This document shows positions 1 to 8,307 of a DNA stretch of 64,000 bases, piece by piece (position 1 is the stretch's first letter; the number at the start of each line of letters is the position of its first letter). The position numbers were made by a program, and so were the translations under genes. The DNA is from an uncultured Bacilli bacterium (GTDB lineage: Bacteria; Bacillota_I; Bacilli_A; ML615J-28; CAG-313), in contig CAKPBI010000003.1 of NCBI GenBank assembly GCA_934140285.1, positions 1 to 64,000 of the forward strand, given 5' to 3'. The notes beneath the pieces were generated by a model. That model ran no database searches. It worked only from the letters and a program-made list of their open reading frames with translations, and had not been told where the DNA came from.

Positions 1-20
1 TTAAAGACAATTAAATATTA

Positions 21-54
21 AAAATCATCTCTACATGTGTAGAGATGGTTTTTA
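21..54. terminator. Intrinsic terminator, probably bidirectional
   Basis: A near-perfect stem CATCTCTACA/TGTAGAGATG is flanked by an A-run on the left and a T-run on the right, so it could end transcripts from either side. It presumably closes a gene lying left of the window. Confidence 0.75.
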
Positions 55-135
55 GCATATCACTGTCAAACTCAGGACATTATTCGACGAAATAAATAAA
101 TAATAAAGCAAAAAAAATTTTAAATACTTGATTTG

Positions 136-144
136 TGTTATAAT
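136..144 (+). promoter_or_regulatory. Extended -10 promoter of the zinc-ribbon gene
   Basis: TGT-TATAAT at 136-144 is an extended -10 element. No good -35 hexamer stands 17 bp upstream. It would give a leader of roughly 95 nt before the ATG at 245. Confidence 0.6.
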
Positions 145-180
145 AATAATGTGAAATTTAAATTATCTACTTCCTACCTA

Positions 181-226
181 CTATTTCGTATGATATGGAT
201 TAAGTAATTAAATTATCGCGAAATAG
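181..226 (+). promoter_or_regulatory. Inverted repeat in the leader of the zinc-ribbon gene
   Basis: A perfect 8-bp inverted repeat, CTATTTCG (181-188) and CGAAATAG (219-226), encloses 30 nt and ends 5 nt before the ribosome binding site AAGGAGG (231-237). A stem here could tune translation, as in cold-shock type leaders. Only the pairing is seen; the function is inferred. Confidence 0.4.
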
Positions 227-244
227 CTATAAGGAGGATTTATC

Positions 245-427
245 ATGGATAAAACTATCGTTTGTAAAGATTGTGGTGCAGAATTTGTATTTACTGAACG
301 TGAACAACAATTTTATGCATCTAAAAACTTCAGTGAACCAGTAAGATGCAAAGCATGTCGTGAAGCTCGTAAGGCTCAAAAAGCTGCTGAAAAAGCATCT
401 CAAGAAGCACCAAAAGAAGAAAAGTAA
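245..427 (+). CDS. Small zinc-ribbon protein
   Basis: A 60-residue protein with two Cys-x2-Cys knuckles (C7/C10 and C35/C38) separated by a conserved-looking FVFTEREQQFYASKNF segment, followed by a Lys/Ala/Glu-rich tail. This matches the short probable zinc-ribbon family common in Firmicutes (Pfam zf-Tbcl type), whose role is unknown. It probably folds around one zinc ion and may bind nucleic acid. The strong AAGGAGG site 7 nt before ATG fixes the start. It stands alone between two terminators with its own promoter and structured leader. Confidence 0.85.
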   Translation: MDKTIVCKDCGAEFVFTEREQQFYASKNFSEPVRCKACREARKAQKAAEKASQEAPKEEK

Positions 428-444
428 AAACTTTTTAAAATTAG

Positions 445-475
445 GAAAACGTTGAAAGACGTTTTCTTTTTTTTA
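445..475 (+). terminator. Terminator after the zinc-ribbon gene
   Basis: GAAAACGT (445-452) and ACGTTTTC (459-466) form a stem followed by a T-run. Confidence 0.85.
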
Positions 476-523
476 TTAATTTTCTTTTACTGCTACGTAT
501 TATTATGTGAAAGGAGAATTATA

Positions 524-1171
524 ATGAAAAAAATAATTATAAAAAGTTTTATATTTACGATATTATGTATTTCATGTTTAATTGTAAAAGAAAGCTATGC
601 GGCTACATCTACCGGTCATAGTGAGTTTGAAAGTATAACTATACCAAATGGAAGCTATTGTTCATTACTTGTAGATATGAGTAGAAATGAAAAAAAGAAT
701 GCTATTAATAAGGTTAAATGGAAGTTTTTTGGTTGGAGTACGTATAATACATATACAAGAGAACCAGTATTTTATGTGGGTAAAACCATCTTTTCAAGAG
801 CTAACCGAACCAACGAAGTTATTGAGTTTGATTATAATATGAAAGTAGGAAGAACCATTACAAATAGTGTTTCTATTAGTGGAGGTTTATCAGCCAAAGT
901 ATCTGGTAAAATAAAGGCATTATCTTTAGGAGTAGACTTTAAAGCAGATGCTGACTGGGAAAAAGTCGTAAAGCAAACTGAAGAAGAAAAGACAAGTTTT
1001 AAAGTAAAAATCAAACCAAGAACTAGAGTAAGCCTTTATATAAAGGGAATGGCAGAGGTAACAAACGGAGGAAGTAAGTATTTTGTATTTGGAGTTCCTG
1101 TAAAAAAAGGAAACTTTGAATTTATTGATACACTAACGGAATTTTATGAACTATATGAAGAACGTTATTAA
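524..1171 (+). CDS. Secreted protein of unknown function, beta-strand rich
   Basis: The 215-residue product begins with a clear signal peptide (MKKIIIKSFIFTILCISCLI, cleavage likely after SYA). The start at 524 follows an AAAGGAG site; upstream in-frame codons lie inside the preceding terminator. The mature part is rich in alternating polar/hydrophobic strands with many Ser and Thr in the middle (residues about 105-180), a texture seen in membrane-inserting regions of aerolysin/ETX-type pore-forming toxins, but I cannot assign a family. It overlaps the next gene by 26 bp and heads a cassette with an ABC transporter, so it may be an exported effector or bacteriocin-like protein. That role is inference. 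Confidence 0.7.
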   Translation: MKKIIIKSFIFTILCISCLIVKESYAATSTGHSEFESITIPNGSYCSLLVDMSRNEKKNAINKVKWKFFGWSTYNTYTREPVFYVGKTIFSRANRTNEVIEFDYNMKVGRTITNSVSISGGLSAKVSGKIKALSLGVDFKADADWEKVVKQTEEEKTSFKVKIKPRTRVSLYIKGMAEVTNGGSKYFVFGVPVKKGNFEFIDTLTEFYELYEERY

Positions 1172-2099
1172 ATCATTAAAGAAAACGTGGTATATATTTC
1201 TTTTCATAATTCCCATTGTGATACTTACCATAATGGCTTGTAAAAAGAAAATAGCTCAACCCTACTTAGTATGTGAAAAAACAAGTTACTTTGGAATAGG
1301 CGAAAAAGATATAATATTTTCTATTCCTCTTTATGTAAGCAATAAATTTAATTTTTATTTAAACAAGGATGAAATTTCATCAATTCATCTAATGGATAAC
1401 TTAGAGAAAAATACATATCTTCTTAATATCAAAGAAATAACTAAACAAGAAAATGATCTAAAGTATCAAGGTGAAATTCTATCTAAATATAATTTAAAAC
1501 TAGAATTTTCAAATTACATATCTACTTATTTAAAAATACCATCAGCTTCTCTTGTTATTAAATATCAAAATGATGAAAAATACCCAATTGACATTGGCTC
1601 AATCGTCTTTTTTAATGAAAATGATAAAGATATAATAAATATAAAAAGTGCAAAAGGAATAGTTAATAATGTAATTCCTAAAAATAATATAATGTTACCA
1701 ACAACAACAGGAATGTATTTAAATTTACTAAATGATACTCAGGAAGAACTTATTATAACTGATATAATTTTACTTAATGGATTTGGAGAAGTAGACAAAA
1801 ATAATGTTACGTTAACCTCAAAAGAATTAATTGACAGTACTATAGATATTAATACATTTCTTAATGGTAATTATCAATTAATGTATAAAAATAATAATTC
1901 ACCAAGTGAATTAAAAATTAAAGAAAATAGTGAACAAAAAATAATAATTCCCATTAGTTATTTAGAACTTCATCCAATCAATCAAGCGGGATTAATAATC
2001 ATAACAAACAAAGGAATTCAGATAATTAATGTTTTCCCCATTTTTAATAGTTCTAATCTTGAACCTACATATACGGTGGTTAAACTTGATCAAAATTGA
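1146..2099 (+). CDS. Membrane-anchored extracytoplasmic protein, unknown
   Basis: A 317-residue protein with an N-terminal hydrophobic segment (about residues 15-31) ending in IMAC, which could be a lipobox, though Met at -2 is unusual; otherwise it is a signal anchor. The rest is hydrophilic, rich in Asn, Ile and Lys, and probably lies outside the cell. The start overlaps the end of the preceding gene; ATG at 1146 and 1155 are both possible and neither has a strong ribosome binding site, which suggests translational coupling. Its place between the secreted protein and the ABC transporter suggests an accessory or immunity subunit, but nothing in the sequence proves this. Confidence 0.65.
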   Translation: MNYMKNVIKSLKKTWYIFLFIIPIVILTIMACKKKIAQPYLVCEKTSYFGIGEKDIIFSIPLYVSNKFNFYLNKDEISSIHLMDNLEKNTYLLNIKEITKQENDLKYQGEILSKYNLKLEFSNYISTYLKIPSASLVIKYQNDEKYPIDIGSIVFFNENDKDIINIKSAKGIVNNVIPKNNIMLPTTTGMYLNLLNDTQEELIITDIILLNGFGEVDKNNVTLTSKELIDSTIDINTFLNGNYQLMYKNNNSPSELKIKENSEQKIIIPISYLELHPINQAGLIIITNKGIQIINVFPIFNSSNLEPTYTVVKLDQN

Positions 2100-2694
2100 A
2101 AATTTAACTAAGAGATATCAAAATAATAAAATCTTAACAAATGTTAATTTAGAAGTTAACACTGGTGAAATTATCATAATTGTTGGTCCAAATGGTGCTG
2201 GAAAGTCAACTTTCGTAAAATGCTTGATAGACCAAACAAGCTATACAGGTAAAATCAAAATATCAAACTCCCTAACATATGTACCAGAAAAAATCCATTT
2301 GCCGCTATATATAACGGGATTTAAATTTTTAAAGACTATTTTATTAGTAAAACAAAGTTACCATGAAAAAGAAATGCAAAAACTAATTTATCGATTTAAT
2401 TTAGAAAGTCACCTAAACAAGCCATTAAAGTCTCTATCATATGGAACAAAACAAAAACTCTTAATAATCCAAGCCCTGCTTGAAAATGTAGATATATATT
2501 TATTTGATGAACCAACAAATGGTTTAGATGAAAAAAGTATAGAAATATTTAAAGAAGAACTAAAAATAAAAAGAAGTGAAAACAAAACAATATTTATTAT
2601 ATCGCATGATAAATATAATTTTGGATCACTTAATCCTAAGTATTTAAAAATAGAAAATGAAAAAGTATTTTTTATTGATAAAATTACATATTAA
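2086..2694 (+). CDS. ABC transporter ATP-binding protein
   Basis: A 202-residue nucleotide-binding subunit. Seen are Walker A (GPNGAGKST), a signature-like motif LSYGTKQK in place of LSGGQ, Walker B (DIYLFDEPTNGLD) and the switch His (IISHD). The TTG at 2086 is preferred: GGTGG stands 6 nt upstream and the protein then begins LIKIENLTKRY as usual for the family. The first 19 residues of the longer frame are not ABC-like. It overlaps the preceding gene by 14 bp and the permease gene by 38 bp. It is short for the family, as for bacteriocin export or self-protection transporters. The substrate is unknown. Confidence 0.85.
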   Translation: MIKIENLTKRYQNNKILTNVNLEVNTGEIIIIVGPNGAGKSTFVKCLIDQTSYTGKIKISNSLTYVPEKIHLPLYITGFKFLKTILLVKQSYHEKEMQKLIYRFNLESHLNKPLKSLSYGTKQKLLIIQALLENVDIYLFDEPTNGLDEKSIEIFKEELKIKRSENKTIFIISHDKYNFGSLNPKYLKIENEKVFFIDKITY

Positions 2695-3373
2695 TTATTT
2701 ATTTAATAAGATAAATACGCTTTTACTAGGAGCGTTGGCTTTAATTGTTTTAATTTTACTAGTTATATCATCTAAAGTATTTATGGATTTTTCAGCTAAA
2801 TGGTTAGATAGAGTTAATTATTATAACAATTATGTTTCAGTTACAACTAATATCTTTAAGATTATTATTCCTATATTTAGTATCTTTTTATATGGTAGTA
2901 GTTTTTTATATATAAACAATGATTATAATTTAATTATCATAAAAGAAAGAAAAAATAAAGTAGTCTTTTATATAACTAAAATATTAAGTTTGACTTTTGT
3001 CAACACATTAATTATCTTCTTGATTACTTTGATGTATTTTAATTTTGGCAAACTATCTTTTGGAGAAATGTTTAATAATCATTTTAATTTTTCATTTTGG
3101 TTTGATTTAATCATAACATCTTTGATTTATGGAATCATAAGCATAAATATTGTTATTATAGTAAATAACCCCTTCAGCTATCTTATAGTAATGATATTTT
3201 ATATTGTCTATGTTTCATTATGTGAAATGTATAATCCCAATAATTTAATGATGTTTATTATTCCAACAATCATTGAAAATCAAAAAAGTAATAATTATTT
3301 TTTGATTAAACTATTTAGTATAAATCTTCATTTATTAGGAGGAATCTTCATTTTTTACTTTAAAAACCAATAA
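2657..3373 (+). CDS. ABC-2 type permease subunit
   Basis: A 238-residue, very hydrophobic protein with about six membrane segments, a hydrophilic loop near residues 50-65 and a basic stretch (IIKERKNKVVFY) near residue 95 that resembles the coupling region of ABC-2 permeases. It starts inside the ATPase gene, so the two are probably translated together and form one transporter. Its role with the secreted protein upstream could be export, or expulsion of a toxin from the membrane. The family is assigned by topology and context only. Confidence 0.7.
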   Translation: MKKYFLLIKLHINYLFNKINTLLLGALALIVLILLVISSKVFMDFSAKWLDRVNYYNNYVSVTTNIFKIIIPIFSIFLYGSSFLYINNDYNLIIIKERKNKVVFYITKILSLTFVNTLIIFLITLMYFNFGKLSFGEMFNNHFNFSFWFDLIITSLIYGIISINIVIIVNNPFSYLIVMIFYIVYVSLCEMYNPNNLMMFIIPTIIENQKSNNYFLIKLFSINLHLLGGIFIFYFKNQ

Positions 3374-3390
3374 ATAAAAGAGTGCTTTTC

Positions 3391-3419
3391 TTTACAATCT
3401 CATTCAGATGTGCTATAAT
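3391..3419 (+). promoter_or_regulatory. Promoter of the infC-rpmI-rplT operon
   Basis: TTTACA (3391-3396), 17 bp, then TGC-TATAAT (extended -10, 3411-3419). It is one of the best matches to the promoter pattern repeated through this window. Confidence 0.8.
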
Positions 3420-3424
3420 ATACA

Positions 3425-3561
3425 AGGAAATTAAATATGTAGTGAAAAGAAGAAGTCCACTTCTCACCTGATTAACAATGTTGATGGGTAAAAGAGTCAG
3501 TACAAAATGAGGAAACTTATTAAGTATGTATTCAAAGTGGGTCTTAATACCCACTTTTTTT
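3425..3561 (+). promoter_or_regulatory. Ribosomal protein L20-type leader with attenuator
   Basis: A leader of about 140 nt with several possible helices ends in a strong terminator (GTGGGT 3537-3542, ACCCAC 3549-3554, then seven T) placed before infC. In Firmicutes this position carries the L20 leader, in which excess L20 binds the RNA and favours termination. The hairpin is seen; the L20 ligand is inferred from operon context. Confidence 0.7.
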
Positions 3562-3607
3562 ATAGCTTTTCGCATATATTTATTTTCACTATTTTGGAGG
3601 TGAAATT

Positions 3608-4150
3608 ATCGGCAAGCCATTTGACAACAAAAATGAAAACATGGTTAATGACGAAATCCAAGCAGAAGTAGTTTTAGTAATATCTGAAACTGGAGAACAA
3701 CTTGGAAAACTTGATTTAGCGGAAGCTTTAAGGATTGCGGATGAACGCGGATTTGATTTAGTTTGCGTTGCACCAAATGCTCCTGTTCCAGTTTGTCGCT
3801 TAATGGATTACAGTAAATTCCGTTATGAACAAATTAAGAAAGCTAAAGAAGCTAAGAAAAATCAAAAAATTGTGCAAGTAAAAGAAGTAAGACTTAGCCC
3901 AACAATTGACAGTCATGACTTTGAAACTAAACAACGTAACGCTAAAAAATTCCTAACTGATGGAGATAAAGTAAAAGTTAGTTGTCGTTTTAGAGGTCGT
4001 ATGATTGAACAAGCAAACAACACTAAAGAATTATTCTTTAAGTTTGCTGCCGGCTTAGAAGAAGTTGCACAAATAGATCAACAACCTTACTTAGATGGTC
4101 GTAACATGTTCATGATGTTAAGTCCAAAAACCCAAAAAAAGAAAAACTAA
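3608..4150 (+). CDS. infC: Translation initiation factor IF-3, non-ATG start
   Basis: IF-3 binds the 30S subunit and proofreads start-codon choice. Both domains are present: N-terminal region with NDEIQAEVVLV and GEQLG, basic linker (KKAKEAKKNQKIVQVKEVRL), and C-terminal domain with the KVSCRFRGR motif. The first ATG (3641) lacks a ribosome binding site. GGAGGTG at 3596-3602 points instead to ATC at 3608 (7 nt from GGAGG) or ATT at 3605, giving 180-181 residues. Rare AUU-type starts are the classic means by which IF-3 represses its own mRNA. The gene leads the infC-rpmI-rplT operon. Confidence 0.93.
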   Translation: MGKPFDNKNENMVNDEIQAEVVLVISETGEQLGKLDLAEALRIADERGFDLVCVAPNAPVPVCRLMDYSKFRYEQIKKAKEAKKNQKIVQVKEVRLSPTIDSHDFETKQRNAKKFLTDGDKVKVSCRFRGRMIEQANNTKELFFKFAAGLEEVAQIDQQPYLDGRNMFMMLSPKTQKKKN

Positions 4151-4168
4151 AAAAGGAGATTTAAAATT

Positions 4169-4369
4169 ATGCCAAAAATGAGAACACATTGTTCATCTAA
4201 AAAACGTTTTAAAATCACTGGAAGCGGCCAAGTTAGACGTGGTCAACCTGGAATCAGACACTTAGCTCCAGCAACAACATCAAAACAATCAAGACACTTA
4301 AGAAAGTTTGCCCTTGTCTCTACACCTGACAAACGTCATATCAGACAACAATTGGCAAATCTTAAATAG
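4169..4369 (+). CDS. rpmI: 50S ribosomal protein L35
   Basis: A 66-residue basic protein beginning MPKMRTHCSSKKRFKITGSG, with the RHLAPATTSKQSRHLRK core and the KRHIRQQLAN end typical of L35. It has an AAAGGAG site and normal family length, and sits 18 bp after infC and 13 bp before rplT in the conserved order. It is probably co-regulated by the leader upstream of infC. Confidence 0.97.
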   Translation: MPKMRTHCSSKKRFKITGSGQVRRGQPGIRHLAPATTSKQSRHLRKFALVSTPDKRHIRQQLANLK

Positions 4370-4382
4370 GAGGTAAACTAAT

Positions 4383-4742
4383 ATGGCACGTACAAAAGGT
4401 GGAGTAGTAGCAAGAAGAAGACGTAATCGCGTTTTAAAACAAGCTAAAGGTTTCTTTGGTTCTAAACATTGTTTATATAAAGTTGCGAACCAACAAGTAA
4501 TGAAATCTTTAATGTATGCATATCGCGATCGTAAAAATAACAAACGTAATTTCCGTAAATTATGGATCGTAAGAATTAATGCTGCATCAAGAGCAAATGG
4601 ACTAAGCTATAATCAATTAATGCATGGATTAAAACTTGCATCTATCGATATCAATCGTAAGATGTTAGCTGACCTAGCAGTTAATGATATGCCTATGTTT
4701 GTAAATCTATGTGAAACTGCTAAAAAAGCTTTAGCAAAATAA
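4383..4742 (+). CDS. rplT: 50S ribosomal protein L20
   Basis: A 119-residue basic protein with the L20 pattern: MARTKGGVVARRRRNRVLKQ, KGFFGSKHCLYKVANQQVMKS, RDRKNNKRNFRKLWIVRINAA and LSYNQLMHGL. L20 is needed for early 50S assembly, and in Firmicutes it represses its own operon by binding the leader before infC. Length is normal. It is the last gene of the operon and is followed at once by a strong terminator. Confidence 0.98.
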   Translation: MARTKGGVVARRRRNRVLKQAKGFFGSKHCLYKVANQQVMKSLMYAYRDRKNNKRNFRKLWIVRINAASRANGLSYNQLMHGLKLASIDINRKMLADLAVNDMPMFVNLCETAKKALAK

Positions 4743-4749
4743 ATTAAAG

Positions 4750-4790
4750 AAAAGCATATTAATGTTTGACATTAATATGCTTATTTTTTT
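4750..4790. terminator. Terminator between rplT and the convergent phosphoesterase gene
   Basis: A 13-bp perfect stem (AAGCATATTAATG at 4752-4764 and its complement at 4770-4782) is followed by a T-run on the plus strand. It serves the infC operon and may also stop readthrough from the minus strand. Confidence 0.9.
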
Positions 4791-7224
4791 AGTGTTTCTT
4801 TCTTAATACAAAAGCAAGAAGGGTTACAGCAGATGTTAGGGTAATAATCATTTCTATTGATTTTTTACATCCACAGCCTTTTTTATCTTCCGTTGGTTTA
4901 TCATCCGCAGCCGCATTAACTGTAATCGTAATAGAATCACTAATATTTGGATAATCTTTATCGCTAACAGTGATTGTTACTGTGCCTGCTTTGATTGTTT
5001 TAATTTTACCATTCGCATCAACTCTTGCAACTGATTCATCTGAACTCTTCCAAACTAAGTCAACACTAGCATCATTAGGAGTATGAGTTGTAGAAAGATT
5101 AAGTTCTTCATTAATCTCTAATGTTGTTTTATCAGGAGTAACAATTTTAATTTCTGTAATAGGTTTTCTTACAGTAATGGTTACGCTACAAGAAATTGAA
5201 GTATCAACTGTTGAGGTTGCTGTAATTGTTGCAGTACCATAGCCAAAGATATAAACTTTTCCATTAGCTACTTGAGCGACACTTGCATCACTTGTTTCCC
5301 ATGTAACATTTTTACTTGCATCTGCTGGCTCAGCACTAATAGTAAATGGATATTGTTTGTCAACTTCAAATGAATTTGGAAGTCCATTAATTTGAAGACT
5401 TGTAGGTTTAGAAGTTGCAACAACTGTAATATTAATTGTTCTTAAAACTTTTGGATTAATAGTAGATGTAGCTTTAATTTTACCACGTCCACTTGATAAA
5501 GCTGTAACTAGTCCATTTTCATCAACTGATAAAATATCAGGAGTAAGTGATTCCCAAGTAACTGAAGCATCAGCTCCAACTGGCATAATATCAACTGTCA
5601 ATTGTCCAGTTTCACCTACATTAAGGTTCTTAGGTCCATTAATTGAAATTGAACTTGGAATTAAATCTTTATTTAGTAAAACTTGAACATTCTTTGAAAT
5701 TACCGAATCATCTTTCATTAAGAAATTGATTGTAAAATTATAATTGTTAGTACTTAAAATACCACTCATAGTGTGTTTTGAGAAAGCTTCAGCGCAAGAT
5801 GGAATAGTTTGTTCCCATTTGCCATCACCAGTACAATATACTTTTTTAACTTTTCCCCAAATGTCAGCAGTCCATGAGAATTCTAATGTACTATTTGCTT
5901 CGTTATATTCATAACTTACAGAATCTAAGATATCTTCATTGGAAATGTCAGATACTTCAGCATTACGTTTAGCATTTAAAGTAAATGATTGATATACAGT
6001 ACCTGTTTGATCATATAAAGAAACTATCATTTTTGAACCTTGAGTTTTGATAACTTGTCCACGATAGTTACCACGCATTACAACATCTAGACCTTCAGTA
6101 GTTTGAACAGCGTAATCTTTCATACCTGCAGCAGGTCCAACTAAATAAGTGACACCTAATTCTTCGTTTTTCTCACCTTGATATGCAAGGTCTTTACGAA
6201 TATAGATGTGTTCATGTCCACTGATTGCTAAGTCAACTTGGCATTCTTCCCAAGTTTCATGCCAATTATTCCATACTTCTTTCGCATCAGAAGCATAAGC
6301 ACCAGCAGAAATAGCACCAGCATGAGATCCTACAACAATCCATCTTGTTGGATTATTTTCAACAACAGATTTAAACCAAGTCTTATGAGTTTCTAAATCA
6401 TAACCAGATTTAGTATGAGGTAGGATATCTAACATAAAGAATAAAATATCATTATAAATAAAATAGTATGATGAATTTAAACGATCGATTGGTCCATTTT
6501 GTGGATTAAAGTAGAATTGATTATAAATTGATGCATCAATATAACTTGGATCATCATCATGATAATACTCATGGTTTCCAGGAATTGTTGCTGATTGATA
6601 TCCATCAAGAGCAGTTAATCCATTGAAGAAAGCATCCCATTGAGCACTATAACCACCACGGTCAACAATATCACCAGTCATAACAACTAAGTTTAAATTC
6701 TTTTCTTTTGATTCAATAGCTTTAACTAAAGGATTAATTTTACTAAAATACTTAGTACTAGAACTTTGAGTATCTGTTAAAAATAAAATTGAACTTGCTC
6801 CTTCGTTTCCACCAGTTACAAAAGTTTTAACATCACTTTTTTCATCACCTGCAACAACTTGATAATAATAAGTAGTCTTTGGTAAAAGATTTGTTAACCT
6901 TGCACGACAAACAAATCTAGTCGCAAAGCCTGTATTTACATCACGACCTTGTTCAATACCCCAAGATGTTGATGTAGTTTCAGCTTTAACAGCGTTTGTC
7001 ATATTTTGGTTTGTGCTGTAAATAACATAAGAATTATCTACATTAGAATGATAGTTTACGCCAGCGGTTTCATAAGTTTCTCCTACACTGACAGTAAAAT
7101 AATAGAAATTGTCACTTGCAGCTCTAACTACACGAGTTGCTGAAAGGACAAAAAGTGATAGTGTCAGAAAAGCTAAACATGCAGTTAACAGTTTAGTTCC
7201 AACTTTTAAAAATTTTTTAATCAT
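4789..7224 (-). CDS. Secreted metallophosphoesterase with Big2 domains
   Basis: An 811-residue surface or secreted protein. Order: signal peptide (cleavage near VRAAS, residue 37); purple acid phosphatase-type fibronectin-like domain (about 40-135, TTYYYQVVAGD); calcineurin-like phosphoesterase with the metal-binding blocks FLTDTQ, GDIVDRGG, GNHEYYH, GSHAG and SGHEHIYIRKD (about 145-345); a linker; three bacterial Ig-like Big2 domains (about 530-785) with the SLDVGETGQL/VTWES pattern; and a C-terminal KGCGCKK motif before one membrane segment and RKKH. It probably hydrolyses phosphate esters outside the cell. AAAGGAG stands before the ATG. Confidence 0.88.
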   Translation of the reverse strand: MIKKFLKVGTKLLTACLAFLTLSLFVLSATRVVRAASDNFYYFTVSVGETYETAGVNYHSNVDNSYVIYSTNQNMTNAVKAETTSTSWGIEQGRDVNTGFATRFVCRARLTNLLPKTTYYYQVVAGDEKSDVKTFVTGGNEGASSILFLTDTQSSSTKYFSKINPLVKAIESKEKNLNLVVMTGDIVDRGGYSAQWDAFFNGLTALDGYQSATIPGNHEYYHDDDPSYIDASIYNQFYFNPQNGPIDRLNSSYYFIYNDILFFMLDILPHTKSGYDLETHKTWFKSVVENNPTRWIVVGSHAGAISAGAYASDAKEVWNNWHETWEECQVDLAISGHEHIYIRKDLAYQGEKNEELGVTYLVGPAAGMKDYAVQTTEGLDVVMRGNYRGQVIKTQGSKMIVSLYDQTGTVYQSFTLNAKRNAEVSDISNEDILDSVSYEYNEANSTLEFSWTADIWGKVKKVYCTGDGKWEQTIPSCAEAFSKHTMSGILSTNNYNFTINFLMKDDSVISKNVQVLLNKDLIPSSISINGPKNLNVGETGQLTVDIMPVGADASVTWESLTPDILSVDENGLVTALSSGRGKIKATSTINPKVLRTINITVVATSKPTSLQINGLPNSFEVDKQYPFTISAEPADASKNVTWETSDASVAQVANGKVYIFGYGTATITATSTVDTSISCSVTITVRKPITEIKIVTPDKTTLEINEELNLSTTHTPNDASVDLVWKSSDESVARVDANGKIKTIKAGTVTITVSDKDYPNISDSITITVNAAADDKPTEDKKGCGCKKSIEMIITLTSAVTLLAFVLRKKH

Positions 7225-7254
7225 ATATCTTCTCCTTTAATTTTTTACACATAT

Positions 7255-7263
7255 ATTTTACCA
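7255..7263 (-). promoter_or_regulatory. Probable extended -10 for the phosphoesterase gene
   Basis: On the minus strand TGG-TAAAAT lies about 30 bp before the ATG. This is an extended -10 with one mismatch; no convincing -35 was seen. Confidence 0.4.
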
Positions 7264-7315
7264 TAAAACTAAACCTAAAAAAAATAAAATGATTTAAAAT
7301 ATCTTTGTCAAAAAG

Positions 7316-7344
7316 TTTACTTTTAAATATTTGTATGGTATAAT
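7316..7344 (+). promoter_or_regulatory. Promoter for the membrane protein-leuS unit
   Basis: TTTACT (7316-7321), 17 bp, TGG-TATAAT (7336-7344). It fits the same pattern as the infC, hpf and rpsF promoters. Confidence 0.8.
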
Positions 7345-7374
7345 ATGAAAATATATGACATAAAGGGGGATTAT

Positions 7375-8307
7375 ATGTTTAAAATATTTTTTGATACACT
7401 AGCAAGACCAAGACATATCATTGATCACGTTGATGAAAAGCCTGCCATAAAATTTATTGGTTTTCTCATCCTAACAGCGATTATCTTAGTTCTTCCTTCA
7501 ATAACATTGAATCTTGGTAGTTTTCATTTCCCAGATGATGAACAAAAATTAGTTATTAATGAAATTAGAAAAGCTGATGATATTGAATATAAAATTGAAA
7601 ACAATCAATTAATATATACGGGAACTAATACCGAAAGTAATCAAACACTTAAATTTGAAAACTATGCATTTTTAGTTACCCTTACATCTATTAATATTCC
7701 TACAACAACATATGTTGTATTTTCAGAATCAGGAGAAAACTACTTAAAAAACATAGATAACGAAAATGCAGTAATTGTTTTACTTACAAAAAATACGGTA
7801 AAAATAATTAGTCATTATAAACAACCAGATAAAAGTGGAATGACAACTTTAGTTGCTACTTCTTCAAAAGAAGATAGAATAATCAAAGAATTTAAATATG
7901 ATACATACAATGTTAACTTTAATAAGAGTAAAGAAAACAAAACCGTATTTGAAAATAATATTTACTTTTTCTGTGATTATTTATATGATCAATTAAAAAC
8001 AAAATATTTAATTCTCTCAACATCAACTTTAATTATTATGATTGTTAGAAACTTACTAATAAGTATTGCGACAACTCTTTTAATTACTGGTTTATTCTTC
8101 CGCTTTATGGGGGTTCCTTTTGGAAAAATGTTAAAGATAGTATTTTTATGCTATACACCATATGTTTTAGGAAGTGCTTTAGCAGTATGCTTTGGTGTTG
8201 ATTTTCTCGCAATACTAGGGGAAGTAATTGCTTTATTTTATACATATCGTACAATGAAAATTTATTCACTATTACTATTACTTAAAAAAGGAGTTGAAAC
8301 ACGATGA
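7375..8307 (+). CDS. Membrane protein, possibly DUF1189-like
   Basis: A 310-residue protein with one membrane segment near residues 28-46, a polar domain of about 150 residues that is probably extracytoplasmic, then three or four membrane segments (about 215-300). This N- and C-terminal membrane layout with an external middle resembles the DUF1189 family of Firmicutes, but the match is by feel. The start at 7375 is set by AAAGGGGG; the upstream in-frame ATG lies at the promoter. The stop overlaps the leuS start by 4 bp (ATGA), so the two are coupled. Confidence 0.6.
   Translation: MFKIFFDTLARPRHIIDHVDEKPAIKFIGFLILTAIILVLPSITLNLGSFHFPDDEQKLVINEIRKADDIEYKIENNQLIYTGTNTESNQTLKFENYAFLVTLTSINIPTTTYVVFSESGENYLKNIDNENAVIVLLTKNTVKIISHYKQPDKSGMTTLVATSSKEDRIIKEFKYDTYNVNFNKSKENKTVFENNIYFFCDYLYDQLKTKYLILSTSTLIIMIVRNLLISIATTLLITGLFFRFMGVPFGKMLKIVFLCYTPYVLGSALAVCFGVDFLAILGEVIALFYTYRTMKIYSLLLLLKKGVETR

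Noticed and set aside
452..523. Extension of the first secreted protein by 24 residues
   Set aside because: The extension begins inside the terminator of the zinc-ribbon gene, and the strong AAAGGAG before 524 precedes a normal signal peptide.
3360..3575. A 71-codon minus-strand frame upstream of infC
   Set aside because: It covers the operon promoter, leader and terminator; the structural features on the plus strand explain this DNA better.
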